Shown here: positions 24,573 to 33,373 of the stretch, one piece after another
Layout of the letters: every line of letters starts with the position of its first letter
Numbering within the stretch: the stretch's first letter is position 1
Source: Lachnospiraceae bacterium
Lineage (GTDB): Bacteria; Bacillota; Clostridia; Lachnospirales; Lachnospiraceae
Reading direction: 5' to 3'
Assembly: GCA_017434885.1 (NCBI GenBank)
Contig: JAFSGE010000005.1
Location: forward strand, 186,001 to 250,000
Length of the DNA: 64,000 bases
Made by a program: the position numbers and the translations under genes
Notes under the pieces: generated by a model
Database searches by the model: none
Told to the model about the DNA's origin: nothing
Seen by the model: the letters and a program-made list of their open reading frames with translations, nothing else

Positions 24573-25958
24573 TTAGTTAATTATTGCTATTCCATCCTTG
24601 GTAGTTGCCAATAATGCACCCGCATACGAAATATATAAGACAAAACCTATTACATATATCAATAAATATTTCACCCAATTCGTCCTAAAGCATATAACGA
24701 ATTTTTTCATCCCCATTACCGCATAAATATAAATGATTAAGTGTAATGTAATGAAAAAACGGATTTCTACTGCTCCGGGCAAGATACATACACATGGTAT
24801 CAGCATTAATGCCATCCATATCCAACGGCTACTCTTTATTGTAAATGAGTGAATAAAATAAAAAATCGCAATAAATAATATTGTATAAAAAATCACTAAT
24901 AATAAAGTTTTATCATTCTCTATGCTTTTTATATATTGATTTGGATAAAACGGATATAACATATTTAAAAAATGCCTAGCATAAATTCCAATAAAATCTA
25001 ATGGATATTTTAGCACTAATTTAAAGAAATCTCCATAAGATACCAGTTCGGCAATCTGCTCTTTCTCCAATATTGTCTGTCCAATTTTGTCAACAAAAAA
25101 CATTCCAGCTTCCGCATATTTGGATTTGTCACCAATGTATGTCGCATACCGTCCTGAATATATTCCCCACTGGAGTTGGCTTAGCATTAATCCTTCTGTA
25201 GGAACCGCCATAGAATAATTATTATGCAGATGATGGTTTAATATAATCTGAGGAATTGAACAGACAAAAATCCCCCCCAAACTAACTGGCACTGTAATAA
25301 TCATCTGTAGCCATTTTCTATCACATAAACTCCAAATAACTAAAATTAAAACACATGCTATCATGAAGAACAAATATATCGTTCTAATATTATAGGCGCC
25401 ATATATACATATTCCAAAAATAAACGCTTCTACTGCTTTTATATATATTTTCTGCTCGCATGTAACTATTTTATACAGTAAAATAAGACCCACAAGCGAT
25501 ATTGTGAGCGCATAGAAATCTGATAATGTGTACACTAATAAGCCACGAAAAAACAAAAAAAATAAGCCACCACAAATTCCTCCCACTACTAATGTTTTTT
25601 TTGTGGAACATTTGAAGTTAAATATTTCAAGTAAATATTTGAATATAATTGAAAAAAACAATGCAAAAATGCAAGAGGAAAATATTCGGTATCCGAACAG
25701 TTCACTCCCAAATATCATTCCAAATTTATAACACATAGAATAAATAAATGGTAGCAACCATCCACGAAATCCCCACGCCATATTCTTAACATTCCATCCA
25801 CAGGCCTTTCCCAGACACCAATATACTGCATCATCATACCAGAAATCCACATTATTTACCATCATATGAATAACCATACTAAATAAAAACAAAACGCCCA
25901 CAGCCACCACATAGCTCACAATGTGTTTGTACTTTTTGCATTGGCCATTCTTTCTCAT
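24573..25958 (-). CDS. Multi-pass membrane protein, probable GT-C glycosyltransferase
   Basis: This 461-residue protein has about eleven membrane segments. The first outer loop contains NNVDFWYDDAVYWCLGKACG, with an Asp-Asp pair and aromatic residues as in GT-C catalytic loops. The start has AGGAGG. It lies between a GtrB-like loader and another membrane protein, inside the 7-kb cassette. It has little soluble domain, unlike the 582- and 658-residue relatives. Substrate specificity is unknown. Confidence 0.65.
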   Translation of the reverse strand: MRKNGQCKKYKHIVSYVVAVGVLFLFSMVIHMMVNNVDFWYDDAVYWCLGKACGWNVKNMAWGFRGWLLPFIYSMCYKFGMIFGSELFGYRIFSSCIFALFFSIIFKYLLEIFNFKCSTKKTLVVGGICGGLFFLFFRGLLVYTLSDFYALTISLVGLILLYKIVTCEQKIYIKAVEAFIFGICIYGAYNIRTIYLFFMIACVLILVIWSLCDRKWLQMIITVPVSLGGIFVCSIPQIILNHHLHNNYSMAVPTEGLMLSQLQWGIYSGRYATYIGDKSKYAEAGMFFVDKIGQTILEKEQIAELVSYGDFFKLVLKYPLDFIGIYARHFLNMLYPFYPNQYIKSIENDKTLLLVIFYTILFIAIFYFIHSFTIKSSRWIWMALMLIPCVCILPGAVEIRFFITLHLIIYIYAVMGMKKFVICFRTNWVKYLLIYVIGFVLYISYAGALLATTKDGIAIIN

Positions 25959-25961
25959 ACG

Positions 25962-27443
25962 CTATTCCTCCTTAATATCATAAATATATATTGCTTTTTT
26001 ACCAAAAAATTTTGCCATGGAACGATTTGCAAATTCTTCCTCATAATTGTATTCTCCATAGTAGAATTTCGGGTTAATCAGACAGGTCTTATCTTCCAAA
26101 TCACTTGTCTCTATCTTAACAATATCTCCCTCACCATTCTTCATCTCTTCAATTATGGATACATTCCACTCCGCATAATTTTTTATTCTTCCGCTTATTA
26201 ATTCTCTTGCCAATCGAATCGGCACTATCTCTCGAATATCAATTTTCATAAACACCAAACAGCTTATACCTATGATTGCAATATACATTACTATCATTGC
26301 TCTACCTTTAATAACCATCTTTGGATATTTTACAGCCAACCACCCTCTCCAATAGAAAAGAGTTAAAAATGCAAAAAAATATATAGCAAAGTCTGATATA
26401 AAATTACTACGTTCCATTAATACATACACATCCATTCCATATCCAAGTGCAACAGGGAATATAATAATCATTATTGAAAGGAAATTTACTGTTGTAAACA
26501 AAATAGGCACATAGAATTTATATTTATACTTTGAACAATCTGTATGTAATAATAAAAGGAATAATATTATTAATATTGCTGGAAATAAGGGAAATTTAGT
26601 CAAGAAAAGTTCATACCGTTCAATTGTATACTGAAATGTTCCTTTTAACACCGCAAACACTTCATCTCCAGAAATAGCACTACCTTTTCTCACAAAATTT
26701 CCCGGAGCTACTACATTAATAATTCCTCCCAATACCATGGGAATACTCCCTACTAAAGATATCATTATCCTCTTCTTAACAACTATTCCCCAATATGCAA
26801 TCATAACAAATAAAATGCAGCCTAATGCTGCTATATTTAATACAGAACCGCCGGATAAAAAGCCTAAAAGCACAACTGGAATTAACAATATTCTACTATT
26901 ATAAGTTATAGCGTATATAAGTAAAATACTTCCCAGCATAATACATATTATAGGAATCAAATATATAACAGAAGCACAAAACCAATAAAAATCCTCATGT
27001 TCTGAATAATAATACAAACATGTTATACATACAACAAAAAAAGAGGTCACTTGCCATGCACATTCTGTACTATATAGCATTACTTTCTTTGTAACACTAT
27101 ATATAAACCAACAAACTACTAAATAAAAACATATTGACATAACGAATTGTACGATTCGTATTCCCCATACATCACATTGAACAATAGCATCTGTAAAATA
27201 AGTTAAAAACAATGAAAAATAATATCCGCTGTAAGTTGTATATCCATTTATAGCCTTGCTCCATGCTGCACAAAACGCATTTTTCCCTTGTGCTATTTCC
27301 GCTAAAATAACAGTTGTATTATAAAAATCATCTTGAACCGGATAAGTATATAAGGTAATAATTATCGACGGTAAACACATTAATATATTTACCAAACAAT
27401 ATGTTATTATTTTAAAAGCCCTCTTATACTTTGATAAAATCAT
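25962..27443 (-). CDS. DUF6056-like membrane protein, probable GT-C glycosyltransferase
   Basis: This 493-residue protein has about eleven membrane segments and a C-terminal outer part of about 90 residues. The loop after the first helix, YTYPVQDDFYNTTVIL, with its Gln-Asp-Asp-Phe, is the signature of DUF6056 proteins, which have the GT-C layout and occur with GtrB-type loaders. GGAGG precedes the ATG. It is the first gene of the 7-kb cassette; directly upstream lies the broken glycosyltransferase copy at 27469-27660. Confidence 0.7.
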   Translation of the reverse strand: MILSKYKRAFKIITYCLVNILMCLPSIIITLYTYPVQDDFYNTTVILAEIAQGKNAFCAAWSKAINGYTTYSGYYFSLFLTYFTDAIVQCDVWGIRIVQFVMSICFYLVVCWFIYSVTKKVMLYSTECAWQVTSFFVVCITCLYYYSEHEDFYWFCASVIYLIPIICIMLGSILLIYAITYNSRILLIPVVLLGFLSGGSVLNIAALGCILFVMIAYWGIVVKKRIMISLVGSIPMVLGGIINVVAPGNFVRKGSAISGDEVFAVLKGTFQYTIERYELFLTKFPLFPAILIILFLLLLHTDCSKYKYKFYVPILFTTVNFLSIMIIIFPVALGYGMDVYVLMERSNFISDFAIYFFAFLTLFYWRGWLAVKYPKMVIKGRAMIVMYIAIIGISCLVFMKIDIREIVPIRLARELISGRIKNYAEWNVSIIEEMKNGEGDIVKIETSDLEDKTCLINPKFYYGEYNYEEEFANRSMAKFFGKKAIYIYDIKEE

Positions 27444-27468
27444 TCTGTCCTCCGTTAATACTATCCTT

Positions 27469-27660
27469 TATCATCTTCAGTATAGATAAAGCACTCGAAG
27501 TTTCATATATCTTTTCTCTTACTGCCATGAAATTCTCATACCAACTGAGATTTTTCTCCTGTTCAATGCAATAAACATTTGCAAATCCTAAGATTCCTCT
27601 TTGGATATATTCTTTGTTTTTTCTGTAACCATCCTAATGCAAAGTTCTTAAAAGATAATC
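27469..27660 (-). pseudogene. Broken 5' fragment of the 19342 glycosyltransferase gene
   Basis: The segment matches codons for HWDGYRK through YTEDD of the gene at 19342. It carries a Trp-to-stop change (TAG at 27634-27636), a one-base deletion near 27496, and lacks the first 37 or so codons and all the 3' part. It lies between the DUF6056 gene and the aminotransferase. Confidence 0.8.
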
Positions 27661-27709
27661 CTATCCAGTAAATTATAATTGTTTTCCAAACTCTTTTATT
27701 TCTTCTACA
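27469..27709. repeat. Right copy of the direct repeat flanking a 7-kb cassette
   Basis: It consists of the broken glycosyltransferase fragment (27469-27660) joined to the 3' end of the intact aminotransferase (27661-27709), and matches 20060-20427 in the same orientation. Confidence 0.75.
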
Positions 27710-28779
27710 ATCTTATCAACATCATTCATTGATAAGCTTGGATGCAAAGGAATATTAATTCCTGTCTCATTAAGTTCATTGCTGTTTGGTAACACTTTAT
27801 CACTCTTATAAATAGGATTTAAATGTAGAGGATGATATCTCAAAGTAGTATAAATTTCTTTTTCAAATAAATACTTTGCCAGTTCATCTCTTCTGGGAAC
27901 TCTCATGAAATAAGTAAAATAAGAATGCTTATCTCCTTCACTGGCCTCAACCGGACATTTAATCCAATCAATTTCCGCAAATTCTTCTTGATAAATATCC
28001 CAAATCTTTTTACGATATGCTTGCATATCATCCAGTTTACCAAGCTGTGCCAAGCCAATACCCGCTGCTATATCAGATGGATTCATTTTGATAAATGGTT
28101 CCACAATATTGTATTCCCACCAACGCTCTCTGCCATGAGTAGATGCCTCAAATCCGGACTTCCCAATACCACAATATCTTAAAATGCTGGCACGTTCCAG
28201 TGCTTCCTTATGATTAGAAACAACACCGCCGCCTTCGCCCATGGATAAATTTTTAACAGCATCAAAACTGTAGACACCTACGTCTGCAATTGTACCGCAT
28301 GCTCTTCCCTTGTACGTAGAATCAATAGCATGACACGCATCTTCAATAACAGGATATCCTAATTCCATGATTGGATCCATATCTACAGCAAGTCCGGCAT
28401 AATGCACTATCATAATAGCACTTGTCTTCTCTGTAATATGTGGTTTAATCAAATCTGCCGTCACATTCTGGGTATCTAAATCTACATCACAAAAAACAGG
28501 AACACATCCTGCTAACATAACAACTTGTGCGCATGATACCCATGTAAATGAAGGAACAATTACCTCACTTCCCGCCGGAAGATTAAGTAACGTCAATGCC
28601 ATATATAAGCCATTCGATCCACTATCAACTAAAACAAATTTATCTGTAGATAACCTCTCTGCCATCTGTGCCTCAAAAGCTTTTGTTTTAGGTCCCATTC
28701 CCATCCACTGCTTGGATATACTATCAGTTATCTGTTCTATCTCTTCTTTTCCTACTTTTGAACCAAATACATTAATCAT
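27673..28779 (-). CDS. DegT/DnrJ/EryC1 sugar aminotransferase
   Basis: The 368-residue protein is a complete PLP aminotransferase of the sugar type: LVDSGSNGLYMAL, VIEDACHAIDSTYKGRACG, and the PLP Lys in YSFDAVKNLSMGEGGGV. The MGEGG form resembles VioA/LegC/PerA-like enzymes that aminate C4 of a 4-keto-6-deoxy sugar. GAGGAGG precedes the ATG, which overlaps the upstream GNAT gene by 4 bp, so amination followed by N-acetylation is the probable pathway. Its 3' end is partly duplicated at 20380-20427. Which nucleotide sugar it uses cannot be decided. Confidence 0.88.
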   Translation of the reverse strand: MINVFGSKVGKEEIEQITDSISKQWMGMGPKTKAFEAQMAERLSTDKFVLVDSGSNGLYMALTLLNLPAGSEVIVPSFTWVSCAQVVMLAGCVPVFCDVDLDTQNVTADLIKPHITEKTSAIMIVHYAGLAVDMDPIMELGYPVIEDACHAIDSTYKGRACGTIADVGVYSFDAVKNLSMGEGGGVVSNHKEALERASILRYCGIGKSGFEASTHGRERWWEYNIVEPFIKMNPSDIAAGIGLAQLGKLDDMQAYRKKIWDIYQEEFAEIDWIKCPVEASEGDKHSYFTYFMRVPRRDELAKYLFEKEIYTTLRYHPLHLNPIYKSDKVLPNSNELNETGINIPLHPSLSMNDVDKIVEEIKEFGKQL

Positions 28780-29306
28780 CGTGATTCCTCCTCATGTATT
28801 TTTAATATTATTTTCTCAATTTTCTTTTTATCTATTTGCATTATATAATACTCTATTTCTCTCAAAATATCAAATCCACATTTCTTATACCAATCGACTG
28901 CCGGATTGTCTTTTAAAACGTCACACTTTAACGGCAAATCATATTTTAATAAGATATAGTTCAACATTATGTGCATTGCCCTATGCATGGAAGCGCCTGT
29001 TCTACTCTTTTTCCCCCGTATAATGTTATATAAGTCAATTTCCTCGTCCTTCACTCGAAATCCCATGCAACCTATCGGTTCGTATTTTAAATCCACAAAT
29101 TCTTCTACCATGAAAATATAATCATTTTCTCTCTTTTGATACGCAAAAAACCATTCTTTCTGTTGATTTGGAGATATTTCCTGCTGGTAAAAGAAACTTC
29201 TCTTATTATTATTTTTCCAAGTTCTCAGCAATTCGTTATCTCCATGTTCTGCAAGTCTTAATCTGATATTATTTGTGTTATCAATAATGGTTATTTTTTT
29301 ATTCAT
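28776..29306 (-). CDS. GNAT-family acetyltransferase coupled to the aminotransferase
   Basis: The start is ATG 29306 (MNKKITIIDN), which overlaps the upstream glycosyltransferase stop by 8 bp; a TTG at 29324 sits too close to AGGAG. The 176-residue product has the GNAT core (NNIRLRLAEHGDNELLRTWKNN; SRTGASMHRAMHIMLNYIL; VLKDNPAVDWYKKCGFD). The acetyl-CoA loop is degenerate (GKKSRTGASM). It resembles small WecD/PseH-like enzymes that N-acetylate amino sugars made by the neighbouring aminotransferase. That role is inferred from the 4-bp overlap with 27673. Confidence 0.75.
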   Translation of the reverse strand: MNKKITIIDNTNNIRLRLAEHGDNELLRTWKNNNKRSFFYQQEISPNQQKEWFFAYQKRENDYIFMVEEFVDLKYEPIGCMGFRVKDEEIDLYNIIRGKKSRTGASMHRAMHIMLNYILLKYDLPLKCDVLKDNPAVDWYKKCGFDILREIEYYIMQIDKKKIEKIILKIHEEESR

Positions 29307-30429
29307 TATCTTTGTTCTTAGCAATCTCCTGATAAATTTTATAATACTGCTTACTAATAGTAGCTAATGAAAATTTTTCTTCTGCATATTGTTTTATCTC
29401 TTCTGAATTATACTTAGGATAATTGTTTATCATCTCTAAAATTCCTTGATATAATGCCTCTTCATTTCCTTTATCTACTAATATCCCTGTTTTAGGTGTA
29501 ACAATAGATTCCGGTCCACCACATCGTGTCGCCACCACCGGAATGCCAAGCATTTGTGCTTCTGCGATAGAACACCCAAATGACTCCATAATGCTTGCCG
29601 AAACCAGAAAATCTGACTCAAGCATTATCTCCTGCACGCATTCCCTTGTGCATTGCCCGTGAAATATACATTGCTTAGCAATCCCCAAATCATCTACTGT
29701 TTGTTCAAACTCTGTTCTGTATTCTCCATCTCCTACTATATGAAGAATAATATTTCTCCCTTCCTGATGTAATCTTGAAATCACCTTAAGAAGAGTCGGT
29801 ATCCCTTTAATATATCTGTCATATAAGCCTGCAACTAATGCAATATTAATATGTTCCGGCACTCTATACTTCCCTTTGGCAGGTGTTTCAGATTGATTCG
29901 TAGCAATGCCATTGTACACTGTTCTAAAAGAATATTTTGGAAATATTTCTTGTAGCTTCTCAGCTAACTTATCAGATACACACACATTGCATTCACTATA
30001 TTTAAAAACAAATTTACCATACCAATAGCAGGGAAATTTTGTTATCCCGGAAGCTTCTACTGTCGAATGTTCTGTAACCATCACCGGAATACGAAATAGT
30101 GCACCTAATATAATAGCAAACCTACCAACCTCAGTAGAAACCTGCGCATGAATAATATCAGGCTTAAAATCTCTGACAATCTTTTTCATGGCAGAATACA
30201 TGTTACGGCGATTATATATCTTTCGTTTGAAATCATAAGCAGAACGAAAGGTTCTTATTCCATGTTCCTCTTCATCTGAATATTTTCCCACAAGTGTTCT
30301 ATCATATGGGTAGTAAATCGCCATATCACAATATTTTTTCAAATCCATTGCTTGCTCGTAATGAAAAATTCCACCATTAATCGGTTCGTTCTTTGGAGAA
30401 TACCAACTGACCATCATTAAAATACGCAT
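29299..30429 (-). CDS. Glycosyltransferase family 4
   Basis: The start is ATG 30429 (MRILMMVSWYSPKN) behind TAGGAGAG; the longer frame to 30465 has no site. The 376-residue GT-B protein has a PINGGIFHYEQAMDL N-terminal loop, HAQVSTEVGRFA, AALVAGLYDRYIKGIPTLL at the start of the C-domain, and the nucleotide-sugar motif VSASIMESFGCSIAEAQMLG with E-x7-E. It acts in the cytoplasm at the membrane face. Donor unknown. Confidence 0.9.
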   Translation of the reverse strand: MRILMMVSWYSPKNEPINGGIFHYEQAMDLKKYCDMAIYYPYDRTLVGKYSDEEEHGIRTFRSAYDFKRKIYNRRNMYSAMKKIVRDFKPDIIHAQVSTEVGRFAIILGALFRIPVMVTEHSTVEASGITKFPCYWYGKFVFKYSECNVCVSDKLAEKLQEIFPKYSFRTVYNGIATNQSETPAKGKYRVPEHINIALVAGLYDRYIKGIPTLLKVISRLHQEGRNIILHIVGDGEYRTEFEQTVDDLGIAKQCIFHGQCTRECVQEIMLESDFLVSASIMESFGCSIAEAQMLGIPVVATRCGGPESIVTPKTGILVDKGNEEALYQGILEMINNYPKYNSEEIKQYAEEKFSLATISKQYYKIYQEIAKNKDNE

Positions 30430-30461
30430 TTGAATCTCTCCTAAATTTGTAGTATTAGCCC

Positions 30462-31367
30462 TCACTTAACACGCATAAAAAACATTCTTAAAATTCGAAT
30501 AGATTTATGCCGTTCTTCAAAATACTCCCAAAACGCCTTGTAAAATCGCTTAAACGGGAGTATACTCCGTGCCATCTCCAACATATCAATTACTTTATCT
30601 TCATATCTTTTGTGCAATTGAATTAATTCATTTGTTCCCTTTGACACAACTATGTCATTACACTCACGCAACATAAGATATCCATGAGTTGATGAATTAA
30701 TAGCAAAATCATATATATTACCACTGTTGTACTTTTTATAATAATCTACTTGAAATTTATCGTTCTCACAATAATACGAATAAAACCAAAAAATAGGTAC
30801 AGTATCGCTAACATAATCCAATATGTTAAACCACTTTTTTATATTCTCTTCTTTCATACCTTTTTTCAGAAAATAATTCTTATTAATATTCTCCTCTTTC
30901 AATTCATCTTCAAGTGTCCATTGACCTCCAAAATTCAATACATGTTCAGCTTTCAAATATGTCCCAACAATTGATGCCATATAGCCACCGGCTGAATTCC
31001 CTATTGTAACCACCTTATATCCTGTAGTCAACTTTTGGAGTAACAGACACACCTTTTCTATGCTATCACATTCCTTATTAATACCAGCAATATACCATGT
31101 TTTGAACAAATCTCTTACCAAAATAATTCTAGCAACACGATTTAATATATATTCTGAACAGACCGTTTTTTTCCATTCATAATAATCAATATCTATCGTT
31201 TTTTGAAAATTTTCAACTGTATTCGGCCAATATATTCCATTCCCTGAAAAAACAATATAGCACAACTTACTTTCCGGATTATATCCTTCTATAATTTTCC
31301 AGTTACCTTCTTCAAAGTTTTTACGCAACATCTCATTTTCTGGCGTAACAGCAAATTCTAAAGACAT
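30462..31367 (-). CDS. Alpha/beta-hydrolase-fold protein of a polysaccharide locus
   Basis: This 301-residue protein has a nucleophile elbow in VVTIGNSAGGYMASIVG (Ser125), a plausible acid Asp203 (YYCENDKF) and a His228 (NSSTHGYLM), so a Ser-Asp-His triad is complete. There is no signal peptide, so it is cytoplasmic. The C-terminal tail is basic. AAGGGAG precedes the ATG. Similar uncharacterised proteins occur in capsule loci beside glycosyltransferases. An acyl transfer or deacylation on a sugar intermediate is possible; I do not recognise a characterised homologue. Confidence 0.65.
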   Translation of the reverse strand: MSLEFAVTPENEMLRKNFEEGNWKIIEGYNPESKLCYIVFSGNGIYWPNTVENFQKTIDIDYYEWKKTVCSEYILNRVARIILVRDLFKTWYIAGINKECDSIEKVCLLLQKLTTGYKVVTIGNSAGGYMASIVGTYLKAEHVLNFGGQWTLEDELKEENINKNYFLKKGMKEENIKKWFNILDYVSDTVPIFWFYSYYCENDKFQVDYYKKYNSGNIYDFAINSSTHGYLMLRECNDIVVSKGTNELIQLHKRYEDKVIDMLEMARSILPFKRFYKAFWEYFEERHKSIRILRMFFMRVK

Positions 31368-31396
31368 TAATTAACTCCCTTACCCTATCTTGTCAA

Positions 31397-33373
31397 TCAT
31401 GTTTCAAAAACAATCGCTCTTAATATCCATCCATTCCTTTCAAACACATATTTATCCATAACGATACATGTATTTTCAATCTCATTTACTAACTCATCAC
31501 CAATTCCGTCCATATATAAATATATCATTGGTTTATCTAATACTGTTCTTATCATATCTATACTTTCTTCTCCAAGGGAATAGACATCAACAGCTTTCAT
31601 ATTTCCTGTATTTGTAGTTGTTCTAATATATTTACTTTCATCAAAATACTGTATTTCTTTAACAAATCCTTTTTTTATTGACTGAACATTCAAAATTCCA
31701 TCAAAATTATATGTTGATTCATCAACTATTGGCATCCCTACGCAAAAACTATTATTTACTGCTACATTAAATCCTTCCGTTATCACAGACTCCATATATA
31801 ACATTTGTTTATTATATATCATTGCATCTCCGAAAAGGCTTTCACTGGTACTAATAAGACTTTCACTTCCAACATTAACTACTTTAAATACTTTCCTGCT
31901 AATAGGATCCAATGTTTTATAAGAAGATACTAACAATATAAATGACATCCCCACCATCAAAACACGTACCATCCTTTTATCACTCAACTTAACCAACCAA
32001 ACCAATATCGGAAGATATAAAGTTAAAACATTACTATCGATATACCGCGCATGATTTACAGTAGCAAACATTAAGCTAAAAATACCAAACCCAATGCTAA
32101 TACAAAGAACGGGCATTATCCAATAACGTTCTTTATTCATTTCTTTTTTAATACACATCCACACAAAAATAATTATATTTCCACAAAAAAACAACCAATT
32201 AAAGTTTAAAATGTACAAAACTTTTGTTTTATTTATGATATATTCTATATCGAATTCAAATCCTCCATTTCCCGCACTCCACGGTCCTAGCAATTTATAC
32301 GTTGCAAGCCACAAAATCCCTACTAAAATCATTAAATAATATTGTTTTCTAATGAAAATCAAACGTATACGAAAAGCTTTTTTTTCAGTTAGTTCCCAAA
32401 CATCATTTATTAATATTCCCATGCATAGCATAGCGTATATAATTATTGCCGGTTCTTTCGTAAAACAAAAAAATAATGCCGAAGTAAAATGCAAAATCCA
32501 GTTCTGTGTCAATGCAAAGTATACCACTGCCGGAAGTAAACATATCAAATAATAATCAAGACTATGATAATTAACCATTCCTAATAAAAAGGGGGAAAAG
32601 GCATATATAGAGGTACACATTACATATATGTATTCTTTTTTTCCTGGTACAATATATTTTAAAATTCTATATACAAAGAATATGCTAAAAGCTAATAGTC
32701 CAATATTGTTTAATATCATTGCATATCCCACATCTCCTGTGAGTAAGCTAGTTACTTTAACTAAAGCACCATATGCCTGTGCAATATGTCCGTAAATTGC
32801 TAAATTACTAATCGATGTCATATTCAGATTTTGACAGGTGACATTATATAATTTCCCATCCCATTTAAATTGATACATATTTCCATCAAATGACAAAAAA
32901 ATAACAATCAATAAAAATATATACATTGTCAGATGTGCATAATCAAACCTCTTAAAATCACATGTTTTTTGGAGAGATAAAACAGAAAACTTTCTATTTA
33001 TTATATAAGCACTCAGCATTGCTACTAATATCCATATAAGAAATATTACTGCAATAATCTTCTTTTCATTAGCAGTGTTCTGCCTAAATAATGTAAATAA
33101 CATGATTAGGCTTATTACCAGAATTCCGTTATTTATAAGTTTAATCTGCCGGACTATGCGCATTTCATTACTAATATAACATAATCTAATATAGAGTGCC
33201 CCTGAAAATACCATTGCAAAAGCGCCTACTACTACATACATAGCAGAACGATATGATATTGTAAAAAAACACCAGCCTATATACATAAATATCACAGCTG
33301 TCATTCCCAGCAACTCGGGATGCTCTTTTACTTTTTTACACATAGATAACACTATCTCCTTATGTTCATTCAT
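31397..33373 (-). CDS. Large multi-pass membrane protein, probable GT-C glycosyltransferase
   Basis: This 658-residue protein has about thirteen membrane segments and an outer C-terminal domain of about 170 residues (after about 485). The loop FLSFDGNMYQFKWDGKLYNV follows the fifth or so helix and carries Asp residues of the kind used by GT-C enzymes. The start is uncertain: ATG 33373 directly follows the stop of the broken gene upstream, while ATG 33343 (MCKKVKEH) has AAGGAG at 12 bp. Function is inferred from topology and neighbours only. Confidence 0.6.
   Translation of the reverse strand: MNEHKEIVLSMCKKVKEHPELLGMTAVIFMYIGWCFFTISYRSAMYVVVGAFAMVFSGALYIRLCYISNEMRIVRQIKLINNGILVISLIMLFTLFRQNTANEKKIIAVIFLIWILVAMLSAYIINRKFSVLSLQKTCDFKRFDYAHLTMYIFLLIVIFLSFDGNMYQFKWDGKLYNVTCQNLNMTSISNLAIYGHIAQAYGALVKVTSLLTGDVGYAMILNNIGLLAFSIFFVYRILKYIVPGKKEYIYVMCTSIYAFSPFLLGMVNYHSLDYYLICLLPAVVYFALTQNWILHFTSALFFCFTKEPAIIIYAMLCMGILINDVWELTEKKAFRIRLIFIRKQYYLMILVGILWLATYKLLGPWSAGNGGFEFDIEYIINKTKVLYILNFNWLFFCGNIIIFVWMCIKKEMNKERYWIMPVLCISIGFGIFSLMFATVNHARYIDSNVLTLYLPILVWLVKLSDKRMVRVLMVGMSFILLVSSYKTLDPISRKVFKVVNVGSESLISTSESLFGDAMIYNKQMLYMESVITEGFNVAVNNSFCVGMPIVDESTYNFDGILNVQSIKKGFVKEIQYFDESKYIRTTTNTGNMKAVDVYSLGEESIDMIRTVLDKPMIYLYMDGIGDELVNEIENTCIVMDKYVFERNGWILRAIVFET

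Noticed and set aside
20060-27709. The flanking repeats as an insertion sequence or integron boundary
   Set aside because: The repeats are coding fragments of neighbouring genes, with no transposase, integrase or terminal inverted repeats in the block.
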